A stretch of DNA of 24,252 bases, taken from the IMG/VR virus record IMGVR_UViG_3300042518_000380, positions 1 to 24,252 of that record. The stretch is one strand, 5' to 3'. Below, piece by piece: positions 5,258 to 11,115 of the stretch. This DNA is from a virus. The notes below the pieces were generated by a model, which saw only the letters and a program-made list of their open reading frames with translations, searched no databases and was not told the DNA's origin. Position 1 is the first letter of the stretch, and each line of letters begins with the position of its first letter. Both the position numbers and the translations under genes were made by a program.

Positions 5258-5430
5258 ATAAATCCACAAAGACAGCGTTGCGCCAGATGCGTAAAGATGA
5301 ACTCGTTGAGTTCACTTGGAATCTAGTTCAGCACTATAATGTCATGTCCAAGGACAATGACTACCTACGCTCATTTGTCAATAAAACCCTTATACGACAA
5401 GGGTTTCCTGACAATGAGCAGACAGGTTGA
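5254..5430 (+). CDS. 58-residue hypothetical protein
   Basis: The start is taken at ATG 5254-5256, which overlaps the upstream TGA and has AGGAG at 5242-5246. The frame is open upstream but without such a site. The product is helical and charged (KTALRQMRKDELVEFTWNLVQHYNVMSKDNDYLRSFVNK). It is the last gene of the run of overlapping small genes that begins at 4074. Palindrome copy 4 starts two bases before its TGA stop. Function is unknown. Confidence 0.6.
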   Translation: MNKSTKTALRQMRKDELVEFTWNLVQHYNVMSKDNDYLRSFVNKTLIRQGFPDNEQTG

Positions 5431-5445
5431 TAGACCTCTATCAAC
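5426..5445 (+). promoter_or_regulatory. Palindrome copy 4
   Basis: Perfect copy of GTTGATAGACCTCTATCAAC, overlapping the TGA stop of the 5254-5430 gene. It lies 122 bases before the amidoligase start. The 5446-5567 stretch holds no gene, but it has the hairpin at 5487-5516. Confidence 0.8.
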
Positions 5446-5486
5446 TCCATACAACATCACAGATGCTTGTGTATGTTGCGTGGACT

Positions 5487-5516
5487 AGAGCACACGGGAT
5501 TCGTTTCGTGTGTTCT
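5487..5516 (+). other. Hairpin in the amidoligase leader
   Basis: AGAG plus CACACG pairs with CGTGTG plus TTCT (10 pairs, one G-U) around a 10-base loop. It lies between palindrome copy 4 and the amidoligase start codon. The CACAC/GTGTG arms resemble the outer arms of the extended palindrome copy 1. Confidence 0.45.
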
Positions 5517-5567
5517 CGTCCATGACAATCGGTTATGGATAAACAAACAATAGAAAGAGAGAAAGAA

Positions 5568-6620
5568 ATGCCAACAGAATACGAAGAAGAAGAATATGTC
5601 TATGCACATTGCATGGACTGTGGTACGGAGTTGGATGAAGATTCAGCATGGTACTCAGAGCATGACAATGAGTATCGTTGCGAGCGTCACCACGACCGCC
5701 ACGAAGAACTATGTGCCGAGAACGAAGATGATGATGATGGTTTCATTCATAATTATTCGTTCAAGCCAAGTCCAAACTTTCTTGAAGATGACGGTACTGC
5801 GAGTTTCTACACTCCAGCGAACGGTCATACAAAGACTTTGTACATGGGCTTTGAGTTAGAAACAGAATTGACACGACCTACTGTCGTTCGTGGCAACTCG
5901 CTTACTCCTGGTGCTGAGCATGTTCTCAGTACCATCAACAAGCGGATTGGCTCTGACAATGTTGTGTATCTCAAAGATGATGGCTCAATCAGCCATGGCT
6001 TTGAGATTGTTTCTCACCCAATGACATTGGGATTCGCAATGAATCACTTTGACTGGTCAGGCATTGAGGGGCTCAAGGGTCTTGGTTACGATGCATGGAA
6101 AGCAAGTTCATGTGGTCTCCACATTCACTTGTCTCGTGATGCATTCGCTGACTACGGTCATATGATGCGTTTCTTCTTGCTCATACTCAAGAACAGGCAA
6201 CAACTTGTTCAGTTCGCAGGTCGTGAATCACACTATGCCAAGTTTGACATGGATGCATTCTTTAATGCGTATCATGACTACGACTCTGGCAAGACTGTTC
6301 GTGGTTCTACGCTTGCATCACATGCCAAGCAATACTCAACCAACAATGACCGTTACACGGCAATCAACCTACAGAACAACAACACCATTGAGTTACGGTT
6401 CTTCCGTCCCTCGCTGTTGGCGTCTACTGTCAAGGCTTGCTTGCAGTTCTGTGACGCTGCATTCAACTACACATCAGAGATTACTCTGCAACAAATCCTA
6501 CAGAATCAGGCAATTCAGTTTGCCTCATTCCATTCATGGGTTCGCTTTCAGGGTGACAAGTACCGCATACTTGACGAACGTATCGTTGAGCGTTGCGGTA
6601 TTCGTGGTGAAGATATCTAG
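5568..6620 (+). CDS. Amidoligase (COOH-NH2 ligase, glutamine synthetase-like fold) with N-terminal zinc module
   Basis: 350 residues. The start at ATG 5568 is chosen because a 16-base leader string lies five bases upstream exactly as at 3252; an in-frame ATG at 5535 adds 11 residues. Residues about 15-49 hold C15, C18, C38, H41/H42/H45 and C49, a zinc-binding module, followed by an acidic linker. The catalytic body has the Amidoligase_2 (PF12224) hallmarks: GFELETEL (94-101), KDDGSI..GFEIVSHP (136-151), CGLHIHLS (182-189), RYTAINL (262-268) and TIELRFFRPS (273-282). The family is predicted to ligate amines to carboxylates using ATP, in peptide, protein or cell-wall modification. The substrate here is unknown. 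The next gene is a glutamine amidotransferase, a natural partner. Confidence 0.85.
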   Translation: MPTEYEEEEYVYAHCMDCGTELDEDSAWYSEHDNEYRCERHHDRHEELCAENEDDDDGFIHNYSFKPSPNFLEDDGTASFYTPANGHTKTLYMGFELETELTRPTVVRGNSLTPGAEHVLSTINKRIGSDNVVYLKDDGSISHGFEIVSHPMTLGFAMNHFDWSGIEGLKGLGYDAWKASSCGLHIHLSRDAFADYGHMMRFFLLILKNRQQLVQFAGRESHYAKFDMDAFFNAYHDYDSGKTVRGSTLASHAKQYSTNNDRYTAINLQNNNTIELRFFRPSLLASTVKACLQFCDAAFNYTSEITLQQILQNQAIQFASFHSWVRFQGDKYRILDERIVERCGIRGEDI

Positions 6621-6624
6621 TCAA

Positions 6625-6644
6625 GTTGATAGACCTCTATCAAC
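6625..6644 (+). promoter_or_regulatory. Palindrome copy 5
   Basis: Perfect copy of GTTGATAGACCTCTATCAAC, starting five bases after the amidoligase stop. AA before and TT after extend the stem to ten pairs around an ACCT loop. It lies 55 bases before the amidotransferase start, so it separates the two partner genes. Confidence 0.8.
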
Positions 6645-6669
6645 TTTCCAATAAACATACAAACAAACC

Positions 6670-6685
6670 GTTGGAACAATCCAAC
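6670..6685 (+). other. Small hairpin just upstream of the amidotransferase ribosome site
   Basis: GTTGGA-ACAA-TCCAAC, a perfect 6-bp stem with an ACAA loop, immediately followed by AGAAAGGA (ribosome site) and the start codon at 6700. It could be a translational control element or an operator half. It is similar in form to 3050-3065. Confidence 0.4.
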
Positions 6686-6699
6686 AGAAAGGACACAAC

Positions 6700-7671
6700 A
6701 TGTGTCTGCTTACACTAATACCCGATTATGTCAATCCCGATATGGAACGGTTCAAGCATGCTGCTTTAGCCAATCCTGACGGCTTTGGCTTTGCCATCTC
6801 AACTGGCAAGAAAATAATCACAGGACACGGCATGAACTTTGATGAGGTTGCCAACAAGTTCACGGACTTGCGCACAACCAATCAAGGCCCAGCCATATTC
6901 CACTTCCGTTGGGCTACGCATGGCACGGAGACAGTTGATAACTGTCATCCGTTTGTGCTTGGTCAAGACAACAGCACGGTGCTAGGTCACAATGGAATCC
7001 TGCCAGTAGACATCAAGCCAGGTGATACTCGTTCGGACACAAAGGTGTTCGCTCAAGATATCTTTCCGAATCTTGGTGGCATCACAGCACTTGATGACAA
7101 TGATTACTTTGTCAGACTTGCTGCATGGGCTAAGGGTTCCAAGTTGGCTTTCCTCACCGTCAATGACGATGCCAAGTATGATTGGTACATCGTCAATGAG
7201 GCTGATGGTCATTGGGACAAAGAGATGTGGTGGTCTAACCATTCATATGAAGAGCGTCTCTATGTGCCATCTACGTATCGCTACGGTATGTACAACTCAG
7301 CATGGGATTACGGCTACACCGATTACGATGCCAAGCCGTTAGTCCACATACCATCTTCTGACGAAGATGATTATGATGATGAGGCTGGCATTCTTCTTGA
7401 TGAGGCAATCCAACAGATGGAAGTGTACATGACGCAAATCAACGACACCACCGTGTTGCTTGAGTGCTACACATGCGCACATTCACAACATATCTCAGCA
7501 GATGCAGTGTATTCACATTGCCCTGCATGCGAGGCATGTTTATTCTGTGGTGCTCATCATGACTGTGGATGTTGGCAAGCATTTGATGTGTACAACATTG
7601 ACTACTACAACCCTCATCACCAGTGGGCTCAGCCAAATAATCAAATGGGCGTACATCCGAGTTACTACTAG
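6700..7671 (+). CDS. Class II glutamine amidotransferase (Ntn hydrolase) with C-terminal Cys-rich domain
   Basis: 323 residues. The start is fixed by Cys at position 2, the nucleophile exposed after removal of Met in class II (GATase_2/6, Ntn-hydrolase) enzymes. Family landmarks follow in order: NPDGFGFAI (25-33), FHFRWATHG (67-75), NCHPF (81-85) and GHNGIL (96-101). Such domains release ammonia from glutamine or act on related amide bonds. No synthase domain is fused to it. Residues about 253-291 carry eight cysteines (C256, C259, C274, C277, C280, C283, C289, C291), probably two zinc sites, ahead of a Tyr/His/Gln-rich tail. Adjacent to a stand-alone amidoligase, it probably supplies nitrogen to or edits the product of that enzyme (inference). 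Confidence 0.85.
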   Translation: MCLLTLIPDYVNPDMERFKHAALANPDGFGFAISTGKKIITGHGMNFDEVANKFTDLRTTNQGPAIFHFRWATHGTETVDNCHPFVLGQDNSTVLGHNGILPVDIKPGDTRSDTKVFAQDIFPNLGGITALDDNDYFVRLAAWAKGSKLAFLTVNDDAKYDWYIVNEADGHWDKEMWWSNHSYEERLYVPSTYRYGMYNSAWDYGYTDYDAKPLVHIPSSDEDDYDDEAGILLDEAIQQMEVYMTQINDTTVLLECYTCAHSQHISADAVYSHCPACEACLFCGAHHDCGCWQAFDVYNIDYYNPHHQWAQPNNQMGVHPSYY

Positions 7672-7679
7672 GAGGTAGA

Positions 7680-7832
7680 ATGAATCAAGAAGAAAGATAC
7701 GAATACTGGCGCAACGCTGTGCAAACAGCGTTCGCCAAGTCAGGTCTGGTGCTCAAGGAAGTCACACTTGATGACCTTGTTCCAGAAGCAAATACACAAA
7801 CAAACACACAAACACAAGGAGAAATACAATGA
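7680..7832 (+). CDS. 50-residue hypothetical protein
   Basis: ATG 7680-7682 follows a strong TAGGAGG site that includes the amidotransferase stop, so the two are likely coupled. The product starts with a helix (EERYEYWRNAVQTAFAKSG) and ends in a low-complexity tail (NTQTNTQTQGEIQ) encoded by the A/C-rich leader and ribosome site of the next gene. The stop TGA overlaps the next ATG (ATGA). No family is recognised. Confidence 0.6.
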   Translation: MNQEERYEYWRNAVQTAFAKSGLVLKEVTLDDLVPEANTQTNTQTQGEIQ

Positions 7833-8338
7833 CAACAATCAGACTATCCACACAATCAGTTGATATACCAGTCACATTCAGTTCGGGAGATATTGGCAAC
7901 TTGTTTGACCAATCCCTAACCGACATGATTGCAGAGCGTGTAAATGCTGCAATCTTGGTAAGTCAGCCAGATGAGACTGCGGTTGCTACAACGCTGGAGA
8001 ACAGCACACGATTCAATCGCAACATCAGAAATCAGGTAATGGAAAGCATTGACTACAGCGAAATCAGGAGGGATGTATTAGAAGAAATCAACTACTCCGA
8101 AATCGTTGAAAGTGTTGAGGGCTTGTTTGATGAAGCAAGGTTCGTTGTTGCTTTGACACGCAATATCAGGTTCAAGAACATGATTGAGAACACCATGAAC
8201 TCAATCGTGTATTCAGATACACTTACTGAACTGGTCAAGAAGGCTGTTCAGGAGAGGACAGCAAACATAGAAAACGAGATTGCCGATAAGGTTCTCGCCA
8301 TTATCAGCAATCGTTTGAACGGAGGTATGGATGTCTAG
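7829..8338 (+). CDS. 169-residue helical protein with internal duplication
   Basis: Starts at ATG 7829 in an ATGA overlap after CAAGGAG. The sequence contains a repeated unit: RNIRNQVMESIDYSE (about 65-78) resembles RFKNMIENTMNSIVYSD (about 114-130), with a further INYSEI at 87-92. Otherwise it is acidic and helical, with no catalytic motif. Its last bases overlap the WhiB start by 8 and include GGAGG for that gene. It may be a structural or scaffold-type early protein; function is not recognised. Confidence 0.7.
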   Translation: MTTIRLSTQSVDIPVTFSSGDIGNLFDQSLTDMIAERVNAAILVSQPDETAVATTLENSTRFNRNIRNQVMESIDYSEIRRDVLEEINYSEIVESVEGLFDEARFVVALTRNIRFKNMIENTMNSIVYSDTLTELVKKAVQERTANIENEIADKVLAIISNRLNGGMDV

Positions 8339-8612
8339 TACACCATTCAACTTATACACACCCTTGTTCTTCAAGGATGCTCTGTGCAAGGGGGCACCAC
8401 AAGATTGGTTCTTCCCCGAGTTCAGCGGTAATCACCGAGGAATAAGACAAGCGAAACAGTTATGTTCCACTTGTCCTGTGTCCGAACAGTGCCTTGCATA
8501 CGGAATGGAGACAAACTCTTCAGGCGTATGGGGAGGTATCACACTTGATAGAGGCAATAACAGAAGAAGAAAAAAATCAACAAACCAACAACAGAAAGAA
8601 GAAACAAAATGA
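8331..8612 (+). CDS. whiB: WhiB-family iron-sulfur transcriptional regulator
   Basis: 93 residues. The four WhiB cysteines are present with family spacing: C19, C45, C48 and C54 (CKGAPQDWFFPEF; LCSTCPVSEQC), followed by the GVWGG turn (65-69) and a basic tail (RRRKK). WhiB proteins bind a [4Fe-4S] cluster, contact the primary sigma factor and alter transcription; they are known from Actinobacteria and their phages. The gene overlaps its neighbours at both ends, so it is part of the 7680-9697 early operon. It probably redirects host transcription or works with the sigma-like protein at 14195 (inference). This is the main evidence for an actinobacterial host. Confidence 0.92.
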   Translation: MSSTPFNLYTPLFFKDALCKGAPQDWFFPEFSGNHRGIRQAKQLCSTCPVSEQCLAYGMETNSSGVWGGITLDRGNNRRRKKSTNQQQKEETK

Positions 8613-9091
8613 AAAACATAGAAAGAATCCACAAGTACATCAAAGAGTCAGGTATCAACCCCGATGGTCACAACTCCAAGAGGGCTAAACTCTACGGCAT
8701 CGACATGATGGGAGGTTTGGAACCATTCGTTGAACTCATTGGAGAGAACGGCGATGTGTACGAACTACTGTCGGACTACAGCAACGCCGCAAACTGTGGT
8801 GAGTTCACCAAGTTCGCAATCGCAACATGTGGTTGGGCTGCACCGTTATCCGAAGATGATACATACGATGATTCAGTCAAACCATCAGAGCACCCAAAAC
8901 GTAGGCGTGTGATGTTAGTTTCTATGTACGACGGTGGCAAGTTGTACTCAGCGATTGACTTTGAGGACAGCGATGAATATGTCTACGACGATAGCGGTCG
9001 TGGAGAACTAGCAGATGCGATGATGCAATTTGCAGCAATATCCCAGGCAATGAAGATAGTCAAGAAGACCATGGAGGGTCACAATGAATAG
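8609..9091 (+). CDS. 160-residue hypothetical protein
   Basis: ATG 8609-8611 overlaps the WhiB stop (ATGA). The product has an N-terminal helix (MKNIERIHKYIKESGINPDG), a mixed middle with an acidic patch (SEDDTYDDSVKPSEHPKRRRVMLVSMYDGG), and a C-terminal helical part (ELADAMMQFAAISQAMKIVKKTM). No family or catalytic motif is recognised. The upstream sequence is purine-rich (AGAAAGAAGAAAC) rather than a strong ribosome site, consistent with coupling to whiB. Confidence 0.7.
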   Translation: MKNIERIHKYIKESGINPDGHNSKRAKLYGIDMMGGLEPFVELIGENGDVYELLSDYSNAANCGEFTKFAIATCGWAAPLSEDDTYDDSVKPSEHPKRRRVMLVSMYDGGKLYSAIDFEDSDEYVYDDSGRGELADAMMQFAAISQAMKIVKKTMEGHNE

Positions 9092-9311
9092 GAAACTAGA
9101 ACCAACACTGGAGGTGTCGCTAACTCTTTCTGAGTTACGTGCCGTAGTGAAATCACTGTCCATCGGTGTAGACCAACTGGCTAAAAAAATCCAGCGTCTG
9201 GGCGATGGTCGAAGGGCTGACTCAACACACGATGAGTTCAGCGAACTTCTATCTGCGAAACAAGAGATGGAAGATGTCATGTCAGCCGCACTACAAGGAG
9301 ATAATCATTGA
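9084..9311 (+). CDS. 75-residue coiled-coil hypothetical protein
   Basis: ATG 9084-9086 follows GGAGGG and overlaps the upstream gene by 8 bases. The product has heptad-like hydrophobic spacing (LTLSELRAVVKSLSIGVDQLAKKIQRLG) and a second helix (FSELLSAKQEMEDVMSAAL). It is coupled to the transglycosylase gene downstream, whose TTG start overlaps its TGA stop. No family is recognised; a lysis-accessory role would be guesswork. Confidence 0.65.
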   Translation: MNRKLEPTLEVSLTLSELRAVVKSLSIGVDQLAKKIQRLGDGRRADSTHDEFSELLSAKQEMEDVMSAALQGDNH

Positions 9312-9697
9312 TAGCGAAACTAGTAATCTCATTCATGCTGTTCACGGGGGGCTCTTACGAGCCTCCCGTTTCAGTTGCATCATGGGCTTTGTGTCCGCAG
9401 TACTGGCAGATGGCAATAGACCAAGGGTTCAGGCAATCACAACTTCATGTACTGGATGCAGTCATGTGGCGTGAGAGCAGGTGTCAGCCACATCAGCACA
9501 ACATCAAAGACCCAAACGGTGGTTCCAGAGGGCTTATGCAAATCAACGGCTCTTGGACTCGCTGGTTGCGCTCTAGAGGCATCCTAAGCACCGCTGAGGA
9601 CTTGTTCAAGCCTGAAGTGAACCTGAGAGCCTCTCTCGCCATTCACAACTATGCGCATGGAAGATATCAGAAAGGATGGAACCCATGGGGAATGTAG
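9308..9697 (+). CDS. SLT-type lytic transglycosylase / lysozyme-like protein with N-terminal hydrophobic segment
   Basis: 129 residues from a TTG start (9308-9310) that overlaps the upstream TGA as TTGA and has AAGGAG 7 nt upstream. Residues 1-13 (MIAKLVISFMLFT) are a short hydrophobic segment, perhaps a signal or anchor. The body has SLT features: catalytic E56 in WRESRC, GLMQIN (75-80), and the C-terminal NYAHGRYQKGWNPWGM. It should cleave the glycan backbone of peptidoglycan; C29 and C59 could form a disulfide outside the membrane. It may be a lysis enzyme. Placement at the end of the early operon, away from virion genes, is notable. A hairpin lies inside codons about 13-21. Confidence 0.85.
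   Translation: MIAKLVISFMLFTGGSYEPPVSVASWALCPQYWQMAIDQGFRQSQLHVLDAVMWRESRCQPHQHNIKDPNGGSRGLMQINGSWTRWLRSRGILSTAEDLFKPEVNLRASLAIHNYAHGRYQKGWNPWGM
9344..9369 (+). other. GC-rich hairpin inside the transglycosylase gene
   Basis: ACGGGGGGCTC pairs with GAGCCTCCCGT (11 pairs, one G-U) around a TTAC loop, followed by only two further T. It sits in the codons just after the hydrophobic N-terminal segment. It could slow translation or attenuate transcription of this potentially toxic gene, or may be coincidental. Confidence 0.35.
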
Positions 9698-9700
9698 ACC

Positions 9701-9726
9701 TGTTACAATGGGGGGGAAAGGGGGGG
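9701..9726 (+). promoter_or_regulatory. Candidate promoter with paired G7 tracts
   Basis: TGTTACAAT matches an extended -10 element (TG, one base, TACAAT) and is followed by seven G, AAA, seven G. No good -35 is visible. Transcription would start within or near the first G run. It lies directly after the transglycosylase stop and heads the replication operon. The string ATGGGGGGG and the second G7 run also occur at 2037-2058, likewise before a hairpin. Confidence 0.45.
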
Positions 9727-9738
9727 AACCACAGTCCT

Positions 9739-9764
9739 CGCTTCTGCCCCGTTGGGGCGAAGCG
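9739..9764 (+). other. Leader hairpin of the replication operon
   Basis: CGCTTC, bulged T, GCCCC, loop GTT, GGGGC, GAAGCG: 11 pairs with one bulge. It sits between the paired G7 tracts and the ribosome site of the nuclease gene. It parallels the 2074-2107 hairpin, which also contains GCTTC and GAAGC arms. No U-tract follows. Confidence 0.5.
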
Positions 9765-9811
9765 CACAAGATACAGACACAAAGAAAACAACACAAACAA
9801 AGGAGAAAACT

Positions 9812-10678
9812 ATGAGAATAAATAACCGTGAGTCCGCTTTGACACAGGTGTTCGTTCGCCAGTCATGGCTAGGTGATGCACTGATGTGTCCCGAACGAGC
9901 AAGGCTTTCCGCCTTGCATCCCGAGATGCGTAAAGAGAATGATTCAGCAATGATGGGTACGGCTGTTCACGCAGGTATTGAAGCCGTTCTTGAAACTCAG
10001 ATTCCTGCATCTGACATTGCTGAGTTTTCCGTGACCGCATTCCGTGCCAAGGAATACACGATGATGAAAGACGAGGGCAAGTCAATCAACATCACCAACA
10101 CAGACCCAAAGAACTGGGATAAGCACATTGCCTCGATGGCTGAAGCATGGGTCAAAGACATCATGCCTCATGTTCCAGAGGGTGGTACACCTGAGTTCAA
10201 GTTTGAGACAAAGATATGTGAGGTGCAGACCGAGCAATTCGAGTACGAACTTTGGTACGAGGGAACGATGGACTACTTCCATCCCCAAGGTATCTGGGAC
10301 TGGAAGACTGCTGCTCGTAAGTACTACGAGGCAGAGAAGCAGTCACAGAACATCCAGTCATCTGTGTACGCATTGTCCGCAGTTGCGCTTGGTCTCACAG
10401 AGTTTGACGTCAAGTTCAACTTCGGTGTGATGATTCGCAATGGCTCATCCACTGGACAGATTGTGACCGTAGAAAGAACTGCTGGTCACGGTGAATGGAT
10501 TAAGCAACAAACGATTTCACTCGTAAACACTTTGTTTGCGATGAAAGCAAATCTTCCATCAGAACGATGGTTGATGAATGACCAGCACTTCCTCTGTTCG
10601 CAGAGGTGGTGTCCAGTATGGTCACTATGCAAGGGGAGTCATGTTGGCTCCGATAACAATGCCGAGGAGGCAAACTAA
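9812..10678 (+). CDS. Cas4/RecB-like PD-(D/E)XK nuclease with Fe-S cysteines
   Basis: 288 residues. ATG 9812-9814 follows AAAGGAG. Family landmarks: C26 and the N-terminal helix (LMCPERARL), H54 (GTAVHAGIE), D154 (EGTMDYF), D163-x-K165 (WDWKT) and Q182...Y186, matching the RecB-type nuclease core (PDDEXK_1, PF12705). A C-terminal cluster C262, C267 and C273 (LCSQRWCPVWSLC) with C26 reproduces the four-cysteine [4Fe-4S] layout of Cas4 and AddB nucleases. It probably processes DNA ends during phage replication or recombination, or degrades host DNA. It is the first gene of the replication operon, and its TAA overlaps the next ATG (TAATG). Confidence 0.88.
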   Translation: MRINNRESALTQVFVRQSWLGDALMCPERARLSALHPEMRKENDSAMMGTAVHAGIEAVLETQIPASDIAEFSVTAFRAKEYTMMKDEGKSINITNTDPKNWDKHIASMAEAWVKDIMPHVPEGGTPEFKFETKICEVQTEQFEYELWYEGTMDYFHPQGIWDWKTAARKYYEAEKQSQNIQSSVYALSAVALGLTEFDVKFNFGVMIRNGSSTGQIVTVERTAGHGEWIKQQTISLVNTLFAMKANLPSERWLMNDQHFLCSQRWCPVWSLCKGSHVGSDNNAEEAN

Positions 10679-11115
10679 TGGATAAGGACAGAGCAATCAT
10701 TACCCAAGTCTGTGCAAAGATTGCAGCAGACCTAACAGATAAGAGTACGGATGTGGACACACGACTCGGTGAGTTCGCAACCTTATTCTCTACCGTCAGC
10801 GACATCCTCATGGAGTCGATTTATGGCGAGACAGCAACCACAGCACCAACACTTGCAGAACAGAACAGCAAGGTAGTGAGCATGGTCAAAGAAGCATTCA
10901 ACGCTGAAGAAGTATTCACACCGAATGCATCAGCAGGTGTTTCTGTAAAGGGTCAGCAACACGGTCCTTTGCCAGAGTGGCTAATCAAAGCATGTAAGCG
11001 TGATGGCGTAACACTTGTGTACGACAACCGTGACGGTCTTGCAGCAAATCCAAAGCGACCATCCTTCAAAGCAGTAGATGCTGAGAAGGCTTACTGGCCA
11101 CCACGGAGCCGATAA
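10678..11115 (+). CDS. 145-residue replication-operon protein, unknown
   Basis: Coupled by TAATG at both ends, between the nuclease and the helicase. The N-terminal half is helical (TRLGEFATLFSTVSDILMESI). The C-terminal half (PLPEWLIKACKRDGVTLVYD and NPKRPSFKA...YWPPR) resembles a conserved block I have seen in actinobacteriophage replication regions, but I cannot attach a verified function. A helicase loader or single-strand-binding role would fit the position; both are guesses. There are no metal or nucleotide-binding motifs. Confidence 0.75.
   Translation: MDKDRAIITQVCAKIAADLTDKSTDVDTRLGEFATLFSTVSDILMESIYGETATTAPTLAEQNSKVVSMVKEAFNAEEVFTPNASAGVSVKGQQHGPLPEWLIKACKRDGVTLVYDNRDGLAANPKRPSFKAVDAEKAYWPPRSR

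Noticed and set aside
3423-6644. Palindrome family as intrinsic terminators or a CRISPR array
   Set aside because: No U-tract follows any copy, and spacing between copies is hundreds of bases with genes in between, so neither a classical terminator nor a CRISPR fits.
6205-6654. 149-codon plus-strand frame inside the amidoligase gene
   Set aside because: Entirely within a gene with clear catalytic motifs in another frame. Its product is Met/Thr/Ser-rich and motif-free.
9708-9815. 35-codon open frame starting at ATG-G7 and ending in an overlap with the nuclease start
   Set aside because: No ribosome site, it runs through the G tracts and the hairpin, and the product is low complexity (MGGKGGEPQ... 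then basic). Better explained as an untranslated leader.
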